Assembly (NCBI GenBank): GCA_001970955.1
Contig: MPUH01001052.1
Location: 1 to 25,180, forward strand
DNA from: Stentor coeruleus
Lineage: Eukaryota > Ciliophora > Heterotrichea > Heterotrichida > Stentoridae
Length of the DNA stretch: 25,180 nucleotides
Direction: 5' to 3'
Shown here: piece by piece, positions 1 through 8,189 of the stretch
Layout: every line of letters begins with the position of its first letter
How positions within the stretch are numbered: position 1 is the stretch's first letter
The notes under the pieces: generated by a model
The model's input: only the letters and a program-made list of their open reading frames with translations
Told to the model about the DNA's origin: nothing
Database searches by the model: none
Translations under genes and position numbers: made by a program

Positions 1-173
1 TAAGCCTTGCAAACATAAAAAAAACTATGTGTTGTGTGATTTTAAAATATTCAATTTCAACAATTTATAATTTCTACAATCATTCCAAAGGTATTTCAAT
101 TGTTTGCTAGTACTATGTTTTCATGATTACAAATAATTTTAAATAAAAATATTAAGGGTTAGTTAGTGATATT

Positions 174-310
174 GTGGTATGGTTTGAACCATATCTGATT
201 GAAGCTTGTTGGTCGTAAAATCTCTTTCTTCAGATTGTTTCGGTATATTAAACTATTTATTACCGCTAATTATATAGCTCTTTACTTTGACTTAGAAAGT
301 GTTTATTGTT
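174..310 (+). repeat. Dispersed ~137-bp repeat, copy A
   Basis: This aligns over its whole length with 19190-19325 in the same orientation. My hand alignment gives about 73% identity with a single 1-nt gap. Shared blocks include the starting GTGGTATGGTTT, TCTGAT, TCTTTCTT, GTATATTAA, CTCTTTACTT and the ending TTTATTGTT. Many differences are transitions. On the minus strand both copies can be read as a short peptide with similar segments, but stops and a frame difference interrupt it, and substitutions are not concentrated at third positions. Coding origin is therefore unproven. It could be a degenerate mobile-element fragment or a non-coding RNA family. Confidence 0.7.
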
Positions 311-450
311 CCTAATATAAAAAATTAAAAATAAGAACAAACATTTGAAAATCAATTAGTACAGAGTTCACAACTGTAAACGATATATTTTCTAACTAAC
401 TAGATATTTAAGAAATAAATCATTTACACAACCTAATTTTCATCCTAAAT

Positions 451-482
451 AAATCCCTAAAAAAATAAATCCCTAAAAAAAT
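451..482. repeat. Short tandem repeat, 2 x 16 bp
   Basis: Two perfect adjacent copies of AAATCCCTAAAAAAAT. The unit resembles CCCTAA-type telomeric DNA only superficially and is just two units long, so it is not called telomeric. Confidence 0.8.
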
Positions 483-698
483 ACTTATTTCCAAAACCTT
501 TTTTAAACTCATGCTTTTAACACATTAAAATCATCCAATCTTGCATATTTTCAATTCAAATTTTATTTATAAAAATCAGCCTTTTCTTTCAAAAATAACA
601 TAAATCCTATAATAATTTCTCATAATAATTTATTATCCTTCATACCAAATTACTCTAAATCTCACTCAAAACCATTAAATATTGATTAATTAATAGTA

Positions 699-3429
699 AT
701 GGGAAGCTGCTCTTTTAAATCAAGTTCAAACAACGAAAAGCCAATACAAGTCATAGTTATAAACCACAATATCCCAACATCCGAAGCAGAAAAAAAAATA
801 GAAGGCGAAATCCTACGGCAAAGACAATCAAAAACAAAGCAAAAAGGTGCATTACTTGAAGTCCGTAAAGGTTCAATTCCAGTAACAGACGCTCCTACAG
901 CTCAAATCAAAGAGATAAACAAATCTTCTAAAGATATAGAATTAATAGAAAAGTCCTTTGAAAAACATTTTATATTCACAACTCTAACCCATGACCAAAA
1001 AAAAATAGTAATTAACGCCATGAAATTATATTCCCTAACTTCAAATCAAGTTGTATTTAAACAAAATCAACCTGGTAATAACTTTTTTATATTAGCATCT
1101 GGTATGTTAGAAATCTTAGTAAATGATAAAAGAATTGGTACAATTGCTGAAGGTCAAGGATTTGGAGAATTAGCTTTAATGCATGATACTCCAAGAACAA
1201 ATACCGTACGTACACTTACCCCTGCAACTTTATGGGGTTTAGACCGTAAAACATTTAAAAAAATTATAGAAGACTTAAATGCTATGAACTATGAAGAAAA
1301 CAAAGCGTTTATTGAAAGTGTTTCAGTTTTTACTATATTGAAACCAGGGCAAATTGAAGCACTTGTTGGAAGTTTAGCAACTTTTAGTTATGCGCCTGGG
1401 CAGGTTGTGGTTAAAGAAGGGGATATTGGAGATTTGCTTTTTATTATGAAAGATGGGGTTGTTTCATGTACGAGGAAAAATGTGGAATTAAAGAAATTTG
1501 TTAAAGGTGAATATTTTGGTGAACAAGCTTTGATATATAATAGTCCTCGTACTGCTACTTGTATTGCAGTAACTCATGTTAAGTGTTTATGTATAGACAG
1601 AGAAAATTTAAATATAGCCCTTGGTTCACAATTACAAGCGATAATATATAAGAACTCACAGTCTATTACTATAGAAAAAAGTGAAATTTTAAGCAAACTC
1701 TCTCAAGTTCAGGTTGAAAAATTATTAAACTCAATGGAAATTCGAAAATGTCTAGCTGGGGATATTCTTATATCAAACGGGACTGCTAAAGATTCACTAA
1801 TCGTCATGATCCTAAAAGGTAAAGTTATAGCAAATAATCAGGTTTATGAAAAATTCTCATGTATTGGTGCTGAAAATATTATTGAAGATAATCATGATTT
1901 ATTATATGATTGTGATTATATAGTAGAAGGTGAAACTGATGTAGCGATTATAACAAAAGATGACTTTGAAAAGTGTATTGGAGGAAAGTATCAAATAGTT
2001 ACCGACAATAATGAGGCTTTTAGAGTACTTAAACACGTACAATTACTTAGAGGTTTGAGTAATGATAAATTAAACTCTTTATTATCAGTGTTAAAAGTAG
2101 AAAAATACTCAGATGGGGATATGATTGTTGAACAAAATAGTGAGGGAGATGCTTTTTATATAGTAAAATCTGGGAAAGTTGAAGTGAGTATTGATTCGCA
2201 TGTTGTTAGGACAATTACAAAACATGATTATTTTGGTGAACGATCAGTGATTTTCCATCAAAAACGTACAGCCACTGTCACTGCTAGAGGGGATGTTGAA
2301 TGTTGGGTTTTATTTCAGGTGGATTTTCATAGGGTTATTGATCAGGGGTTAAGGATTCAATTAATGAAAAGGATTGAGTTGCAAGATGATAATTTGATTT
2401 TGGAGGACTTGGTATGTGTGAAAATGCTCGGTAAAGGGATGTTTGGTAATGTTTTCCTTACTGTGCATAAGAGTAAAAAAGTTTTCTATGCGCTGAAAAC
2501 TGTGGATAGGAGGAAAATTTATGCTTATGAGCTCCAGGAAAGTTTGATACTTGAAAGAAAAGTACTGATGCAGCTNTGCTTATGAGCTCCAGGAAAGTTT
2601 GATACTTGAAAGAAAAGTACTGATGCAGCTTGATCAAATCTTCATAATGAAACTTGTAAAAACCTTAAAAGACCATAAACGAATATATTTCGTTCTTGAG
2701 TACGTCAGAGGTATGGACCTTTTTGACGTGATTCGCAAAATGCAAATAGTTTCTGAAGATGATTCACGTTTCTACACATCTTGTCTTATAGTAATTCTTC
2801 AACATTTACACGATAGAGACATAATTTACCGTGATTTAAAACCAGAAAATGTAGTTGTAGATGAAGAAGGGTATTTGAAACTTATAGATTTCGGTACAGC
2901 AAAAATTGTTAATGGAAGAACTTATACAATAGTTGGTACTCCACATTATATGGCCCCAGAGGTTATATTAAGAAAAGGATATACAGTTGCTGTTGATTAT
3001 TGGAGTTTAGGGGTTTTATTATATGAGTTATTATTTGAAAGGGTTCCTTTTGCTGATGAAGAAGAGGATCCAATGGTGATTTATGAAATTGTTCTTACGG
3101 CTAGGTTAAAATATCCAAGGTTACAGAATCCTATGAATGAAGTTAAATCTGTTATTGATCAGTTGCTTAATAAAAACCCATCTTTACGTATGGGAGCTGG
3201 GTTTGAAAAACTTAAAGCGCATCCGTGGTTTGCTTTTATTGACTGGGAAAAACTATTATCTAAAGAAATTAAATCACCTTATTTGCCTAAGGTAAAAAAA
3301 CTCGACCCTGATTTAGTTTTACAATATAATGGAGATAAGTCATTAGATGAATTTATGGTTAAAGAGGAAAAGGGAGATCTACCAGCACCTTCTGGTAAAG
3401 TTAGTGGCAGGTGGGATGAAGACTTTTAG
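699..3429 (+). CDS. cGMP-dependent protein kinase (PKG), four cNMP-binding domains, split by an assembly scar
   Basis: This is a Ser/Thr kinase of the AGC group, presumably activated by cGMP. Collapsing the artefactual duplication around N2576 gives one in-frame protein of 891 aa. It starts MGSCSF, with Gly2 and Cys4 suited to myristoylation plus palmitoylation, so membrane attachment is likely. Cyclic-nucleotide domains lie at about 91-195 (phosphate-binding cassette FGELALMHDTPRT), 210-310 (FGEQALIYNSPRT), 330-428 (no cassette, degenerate) and 447-548 (FGERSVIFHQKRT, with Lys where Pro is usual). The kinase starts near 571: glycine loop GKGMFG at 578, Lys600, Glu619, YRDLKPEN with Asp694, DFG at 712, APE at 734. 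The C-terminal tail ends WDEDF. Four domains with a degenerate third is the layout known for ciliate and apicomplexan PKG. The gatekeeper position appears to be Leu (FVLEYV). The upstream region is G-poor. The gene is convergent with the next one, 97 nt away. Confidence 0.93.
2522..2630. repeat. 54-bp perfect direct duplication flanking a single N (assembly scar)
   Basis: Positions 2522-2575 and 2577-2630 are identical and separated only by N2576. Read as it stands, the sequence duplicates kinase residues and shifts the frame. Removing one copy and the N restores a continuous AGC-kinase frame across the junction. The simplest reading is two contigs that overlap by 54 bp and were joined without merging, not a biological tandem repeat. 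Confidence 0.92.
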
Positions 3430-3526
3430 AAAACTTTTTTCAAATGTTTAGTTAGATTGTATAGGTTTAATTATAAAAATTTTAGACTAGGGTTCTAATT
3501 AATGTGATTATTCATGATAAACCATA

Positions 3527-4030
3527 TTATTCAGCTGCGATTTTGGGATAAGGGACCCTTTTGTTAGTTGAACAAGTTTTAACAGGCGAAATAACTTCAC
3601 GTCTTTTCGGCACACTAAGCCGACTTGATAATTCTCCTTGGACATTATTTTTTCTAGCCCTCCTTTTCATCCATATCTGTTGACTTTGATAAAACATATC
3701 AGAAGTGTCAATGAGTTTAATTGGTGACCAATCTCTCAAAGTTGTATGGAATGGTTTTGATTTATATGGGGATATCAATCCACCACTATTACAGTTAATA
3801 TAAGCATCTCTACCACTACCATTTGAAGAATATCTTGTGAATTTTGCATCTATACGTGGTTGTGGAGGTGAATAGTCTCTAGTAACATGTATTTTTTCTT
3901 TTCCAAAACCAGTTACACAAGCTTTTTTGTATACACCTCCGTTATTGTGAAGAATGTACCAGTCTCTACCATAGCCATCTGGAGAATAGTGAGAAGTTTT
4001 TCCTGCGAATGTTCTCTGTAGTGATAGCAT
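3527..4030 (-). CDS. Small basic protein with a duplicated GxGRDxYI motif
   Basis: A 167-aa protein with no signal peptide or membrane segment. It carries two copies of the pattern YSxxGxGRDxYIxxNxGG: YSPDGYGRDWYILHNNGG at residues 15-32 and YSSNGSGRDAYINCNSGG at 67-84. They sit in a repeat unit of about 52 residues, with a basic tail (MKRRARKNN) further on. I have seen GRDxYI/NxGG-type motifs in short proteins of protists, several of them ciliated or flagellated, but I cannot name the family. An axonemal or cortical structural role would be a guess. The start at 4030 is the only Met upstream of the first motif. The gene is divergent from the RNA-binding gene at 4817, and the + strand beyond its start is G-rich, consistent with the upstream skew of other minus-strand genes. 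Confidence 0.75.
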   Translation of the reverse strand: MLSLQRTFAGKTSHYSPDGYGRDWYILHNNGGVYKKACVTGFGKEKIHVTRDYSPPQPRIDAKFTRYSSNGSGRDAYINCNSGGLISPYKSKPFHTTLRDWSPIKLIDTSDMFYQSQQIWMKRRARKNNVQGELSSRLSVPKRREVISPVKTCSTNKRVPYPKIAAE

Positions 4031-4816
4031 ATTTAAATAACAAATAGGTTCTTTGTTGAATATGATATAAAATTAATGTTATTATGAAGGGTTGTATTAA
4101 AGTTATGATTTCTATATGGCTTGGGGTTTTGGCTAACCGTAATAAGCTTTGGTTTTATAAAATTTGTATTACTGTTACACGAATTTATGATAAAATATTG
4201 TCATGTTTTGATAAGTTATAACTTTTATTTTTAGATAAGGCTTTTTAATTAACGAATCTATTTTTCGGAATAAGATAAGGAAGTACATTGATCTTCATAG
4301 TTATTCCCTGAAAAATGTTTTATTGGGTTTTTATAATATATTCAAGTAGTTCTTATTTTTTATACTGGGTGTTTATAAGTTTTCAAAAGAACTTAGAGAG
4401 GTAAGTTTATCAGAGAATTGATTTTAGGATTTTGATATTGAGGGTTTTAGTTTGATTTAATATTTTATAATGAGTATATTAGCACTTTACTAGAAAAACA
4501 AACACTTTCATTTTAAAAACATTTTGTATATACACTAAGATTAAAGTTAAAGGGTTTAAATAAAAGAAACTAAGTGAAATAAATGATAAAAGGAATATGT
4601 AAAGGGTTTTTATATAAAATTATATATAATAATATACAATTTTTATAATTTACTCACTCATATAAATACTTCACCTATAATAAAATCAGAAACCAAAAAA
4701 AAGCATTATCTCCTTTATCATCAGCATAAAATATATGTTTGTCATCCATATCAAAAAAACTAAAACAAACTTTACTAAAATTTCTCAAGTTTCCAATATA
4801 TCATATCTCATATAAA
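4031..4816. other. Divergent intergenic region
   Basis: About 790 nt between the starts of the two divergent genes at 4030 (-) and 4817 (+). No convincing reading frame, tRNA or repeat was found. Composition flips along it. The left part has more G than C on the + strand, and the last ~150 nt before 4817 are C-rich and G-poor. This is as expected if each half serves as the upstream region of its neighbour. Confidence 0.55.
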
Positions 4817-5530
4817 ATGAGTCTCTTTATAGGAAATATCTCTCGTAACATCTCATTAAAAGACTTAGAAGATGATTTTAACAAGTTTGGCCAGTGCAAA
4901 ATAAACCATAGAGTAAAATAAACATAGGGTGGTTATGCTTTTATCGAATATACAGACGAACGTGATGGTGAAGAAGCTATGCTCCAATTACATGGAAAAA
5001 ACATGGGGGGGTTAGCTCTAAACATTGAATGGTCAAAGCGTTCAGCTCGTTTTAACATCAAAGAATCACGTGTAGCCAATAAAGTTATCAAAGACAAATG
5101 CTACAATTGTGGTAAACCAGGTCACATTTCCCGAGAATGCAAAGAAGGTCCTGAATGTTATGAATGTGGGGGTTTTGGTCACATAGCTAGAGATTGTCCA
5201 AAAAGTAAAGAAAGTTCAAAAAGACGTTCTCCAAGAAGGTCTCCAAGAAAAAGTTCATCAGAACGTTCATATTCAATAGAGCGGAATTCTTTACCTACTG
5301 AGTTTTATCCAATAGAGTTTACTGAAAAAAGCATAACAAAAAATGAAATAAAAGAACCTGAAGTTATTGAAGAAATGGAAGATGGGTCTAAGTTTGTTTT
5401 GCTTACAGGGACAATAAATGATGACACAGCTGTTTTTAGATGCCAATTATGTGAAAAATCTATGCAAAAATCAAGTATGAAAAGACATATTCAAACAAAG
5501 ACTCACAAAGATAAACTAAATAAAGGCTAA
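4817..5530 (+). CDS. RRM + two zinc knuckles + C2H2 finger RNA-binding protein (RSZ/SR-like)
   Basis: Splicing out the 15-nt intron at 4913-4927 joins two exons (4817-4912 and 4928-5530) into one 232-aa protein. The N-terminal RRM starts MSLFIGNIS (RNP2-like) and continues across the splice junction to GGYAFIEY (RNP1-like), ending near residue 75. Two CCHC knuckles follow: C90/C93/H98/C103 and C109/C112/H117/C122. Next is a short Arg/Ser stretch ([18 protein letters not shown]). A C-terminal C2H2 finger, C204/C207/H219/H225, resembles the U1/matrin type. RRM plus knuckles plus RS is the layout of plant RSZ splicing factors, so pre-mRNA splicing or mRNA handling in the nucleus is likely. The added finger is unusual. 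The start at 4817 puts the RRM directly at the N-terminus. It is convergent with the gene ending at 5552, only 21 nt away. Confidence 0.88.
4913..4927 (+). other. 15-nt spliceosomal intron
   Basis: GTAAAATAAACATAG has GT...AG ends, is 15 nt long and lies in phase 0. It contains an in-frame TAA. Removing it joins the two halves of an RRM so that residues NHR are followed by GGYAFIEY. Introns of this size are characteristic of the heterotrich ciliates Stentor and Blepharisma. Confidence 0.92.
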
Positions 5531-5551
5531 AAACTAAATAACTAATTTGAT

Positions 5552-6820
5552 TTAATTCCAACCTTGATTAAATATAAATCTAAATGCTGAATCTCTAAAA
5601 GCATAAGGTTGTTCAATACCAACACTATGACTAGCTCCAGATACTTGAACATAAGTTAAATTGCTATATGTTTGAACGTAACCAGCAATATTCCCTTGAA
5701 CACTCCAAATATTTCTTCTGCTCTGAAGGAAATTTGAAGTATATTTCCAATTTAATGCTTCAATCCATTGACTTATACCTAAAGTATTAGTATATAAATC
5801 ATCAACCCCATGAATAAACATAACTTTTATTTGCCCTAATAACCCTGGCATCATAGTTGTCACAAATCCTTGCATAAAATCATTACCAAATGCATCATAT
5901 ACATCTTGATCACATGCTACCCATTTAGTCCCAGCAGGTACATTTGTGATAGTTTTTTTAACATTAGCATCATTCATATAGTTTGAAATTCCAGTAATAT
6001 TCAAAGAACTTGTAGTCCGAACATTATAAACACTTAAATTCCCAGTCATAAACTCAAATTGACCATAAGTATATCTCCATAAGTTAAAAGCATCAGTATA
6101 ATTACCAGCTTGTATCATAGATAATACTGAATACTCATTTTGTAATAAATTATTTTTTTGTATTGAGTTTATAATCCCAAGGTTGTATGCAGAAGTATCA
6201 TAATATTGAGTTTGATAAAATCCATCAAGCCAAGGTCCATCAATAGCAATACCTTTAAGTGGTATAAAATTGTTTTTAGAGTTTTGATTGTTTTGTAAAA
6301 TCAATGAAGCTATAGCTGGGATGAAATGTCCTGAATAATCTTCTCCGAACCAATAAACGTCTCTTTTGAACCAAGATGGATAATCTGTTGATAAATCTTG
6401 AAGGAAAAGATAGAGATAGTTTATTGCATCTAAGGTTGTGTTTTTAAGATCTGAATTTTGGCTTGAATATGAATACCCTGCATCATAAGGGAAATCTATT
6501 GCTAAAAGATGAACTTTTGTATTCCATGTTGCTGGATTATTATTGAGATTACCAGTTGCATTTATTTGTACTGGAGCAATACCACCCATTAGGTAAGATA
6601 ATGAACTACTACAACCTGGACCACCACCTGTCCATATTACTAGTGGACGGGTATCGCTTGTGATGTTTCCATTTTGGGCTGTGAATTGCCAGTAGAATAT
6701 TGAAGCACCAGTTAAAACATTTACTGAGATTGTCCCTGAAGTACCAGTGAAACCATTGATGTTGAAGGTTCCACTAGTGTCTCCGTTTACTATTGTTGTT
6801 AGTAGGAAGATAAGGAGCAT
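5552..6820 (-). CDS. Secreted serine-carboxypeptidase-like (S10) protein, nucleophile Ser replaced by Asp
   Basis: A 422-aa protein with an N-terminal signal peptide (MLLIFLLTTIVNG). Family S10 marks are present: WTGGGPGCSS (63-72, oxyanion region), the DFPYDAGYSYS segment (109-119), an Asp in HGVDDLYTN (Asp341) and His398 in GASHSVG. The nucleophile motif, normally GESYAGHY, reads GEDYSGHF, so Asp161 (codon 6338-6340) stands where the catalytic Ser should be. The catalytic Asp and His look retained. By family knowledge this protein should not work as a classical serine carboxypeptidase; a binding role or altered chemistry is possible. The location is probably secreted, lysosomal or phagosomal. 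A C-free stretch on the + strand (6851-7003) lies just upstream of the start. Confidence 0.9.
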   Translation of the reverse strand: MLLIFLLTTIVNGDTSGTFNINGFTGTSGTISVNVLTGASIFYWQFTAQNGNITSDTRPLVIWTGGGPGCSSSLSYLMGGIAPVQINATGNLNNNPATWNTKVHLLAIDFPYDAGYSYSSQNSDLKNTTLDAINYLYLFLQDLSTDYPSWFKRDVYWFGEDYSGHFIPAIASLILQNNQNSKNNFIPLKGIAIDGPWLDGFYQTQYYDTSAYNLGIINSIQKNNLLQNEYSVLSMIQAGNYTDAFNLWRYTYGQFEFMTGNLSVYNVRTTSSLNITGISNYMNDANVKKTITNVPAGTKWVACDQDVYDAFGNDFMQGFVTTMMPGLLGQIKVMFIHGVDDLYTNTLGISQWIEALNWKYTSNFLQSRRNIWSVQGNIAGYVQTYSNLTYVQVSGASHSVGIEQPYAFRDSAFRFIFNQGWN

Positions 6821-7887
6821 TTATATATTTTTCACCTATAAGAAAATGGCTTTAGGATTTTTGTATTGGAAGGTTGAATAGAAGGGAAATGGGTATTTTG
6901 TTGGAGTTTTGGGAGAGAAAATTATGATGAGTTTTTAAGATTAGTGGAAGGTTAAATTTTTTTTAATAAATTTTGTGAAGGATTGGTTTGTTTTTGTGAT
7001 AGACTTGGGTTAAATTAGTTGGAATAGTTTTGTTGTGGTTGTTAAATGTAAAGAAAGGAGGGTTGAGGTTTTAGGGTCTTATTAGTTTTTGGATATGCTT
7101 TTAAGGTATATAAAAACGTGGTTATAAGAATACACTAAAAAATGGATAAAGTAAGAATTATTTATTATATGATTTTTGTTTAGGCTTTATGAATCATAAG
7201 CCAAAACACTTAGCAAAGTAACTTTGTAGACTTAATTAACGCTGAACTAAAACTTTTACAAGAAAAGATTCTCACTCTTAAATGCTGAATGAAGAAAAGA
7301 TAAATCCCTAACAAAGATTAAGATTCTCATCATCACTAAAAAAACTAATCAAATCAACAAAAAGTTAGGAAACTAGAAAGTATCATTGGAATCAGGTCAA
7401 ATTTTCTAGGTTTAATGTGAGTCAAAGAAAATTCACAAGATCAATTCAAAAAATCAAGTGAAATAACACAAAATAACACAAGATTTATAAAAGATAATAA
7501 TAAAGCTAAGAAAAAATATTTAAAAAAAAACCAAAATCTTGAAAAAAAAGATTGCAAAAGACTGAAATTTTCAATTAAAAGCCCAAAAACTATTAAAAAA
7601 AACAAAGCCAATCATTAATCAATCTAAAAATAAACTGGTGTAAAAAAGCAACTAAGAAAATCTAAAGAAGAATAAAAATAGCTAAATTTCACATACTCAA
7701 TCTACCAACTAAACATTTTTTATAATATTTCAAATATATTTCCCTCTATTCTTATAATATTTATGCTTTTAAAATACACATTATTTTAAAATTTTCACTT
7801 GAAATGCACAAGCTAAACTAGTAAGTTTATAAGTTATTTCAAAGCAAAACTAAGCCCCTTAATCGAAATCTTAATCAAATCTTTAAC
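6821..7887. other. Intergenic region between carboxypeptidase-like and COA4-like genes
   Basis: The part nearest the carboxypeptidase-like start is almost C-free on the + strand: 6851-7003 has no C at all and the tract continues to 7077 with one. From about 7200 onward the + strand is A-rich with more C than G, and a 58-codon Lys-rich reading at about 7430-7620 is seen. That reading is attributable to base composition and is not called a gene. No RNA gene was found. Confidence 0.55.
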
Positions 7888-8082
7888 CTAAGTGTTTATT
7901 TTATCTCTATTCATTCGCATACACTTGCCAAGATCTACAAGTTCATTAACGCACATTCGCCAGTCCTTGTGATTAGCCTTCAAACAATTTTCAAGATTAC
8001 CATGATGCTCATTACAACCTATTTTCTCCACAGTCTCACGCATGCCTTCATACTTCACATCACTATCTTTATTATCGCTCAT
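7888..8082 (-). CDS. COA4: Twin CX9C protein, COA4-like cytochrome c oxidase assembly factor
   Basis: A 64-aa protein with two CX9C motifs, C23-C33 and C44-C54, which form the disulphide-linked helical hairpin of mitochondrial intermembrane-space proteins imported through Mia40/CHCHD4. The spacing and the residues between the motifs (a Cys after IG, then KDWRMC and LGKCM) resemble human COA4 (CHCHD8), which has SGC, QDWRQC and FKDCM at the matching positions. COA4 takes part in assembly of cytochrome c oxidase. The length is a little short for the family because both tails are small. There is no N-terminal presequence, as expected for this import route. It lies 107 nt downstream of citrate synthase on the same strand; another small CX9C family member is the main alternative. 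Confidence 0.85.
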   Translation of the reverse strand: MSDNKDSDVKYEGMRETVEKIGCNEHHGNLENCLKANHKDWRMCVNELVDLGKCMRMNRDKINT

Positions 8083-8189
8083 TTTTATATCTTATAATCT
8101 TTTATCCTTCTAATAAACTTCATTTCTCTATCAAACCTATTTCTAAATATCATATATTAAACCAAATAACTTATTTAGTAATAAATTCG

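Larger units (their letters stand above)
1..698. other. Intergenic region upstream of the PKG gene
   Basis: I see no intact reading frame here. The stretch contains one copy of the dispersed repeat (174-310) and a perfect two-unit tandem repeat (451-482). From about 481 to 660 the + strand has 34 C but only 3 G. This is the strong G depletion seen upstream of several other genes in the window, and it fits a promoter/5' leader region for the gene starting at 699. No specific promoter motif could be assigned. Confidence 0.6.

Noticed and set aside
174..310. Similarity of the dispersed repeat to 5S rRNA (CTCGTCTGATC in copy B) or to the U5 snRNA loop (CTCTTTACTT).
   Set aside because: Matches are limited to about ten bases, are not shared by both copies (5S) or differ at invariant positions (U5), and flanking secondary structure does not fit.
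451..482. CCCTAA-containing tandem units as internal telomeric repeat.
   Set aside because: Only two 16-nt units with long A runs; not a telomere-like array.
7430..7620. Lys/Asn-rich 58-codon reading on the + strand.
   Set aside because: Explained by the A-rich composition of the region; no start codon context, homology or upstream skew supports it.
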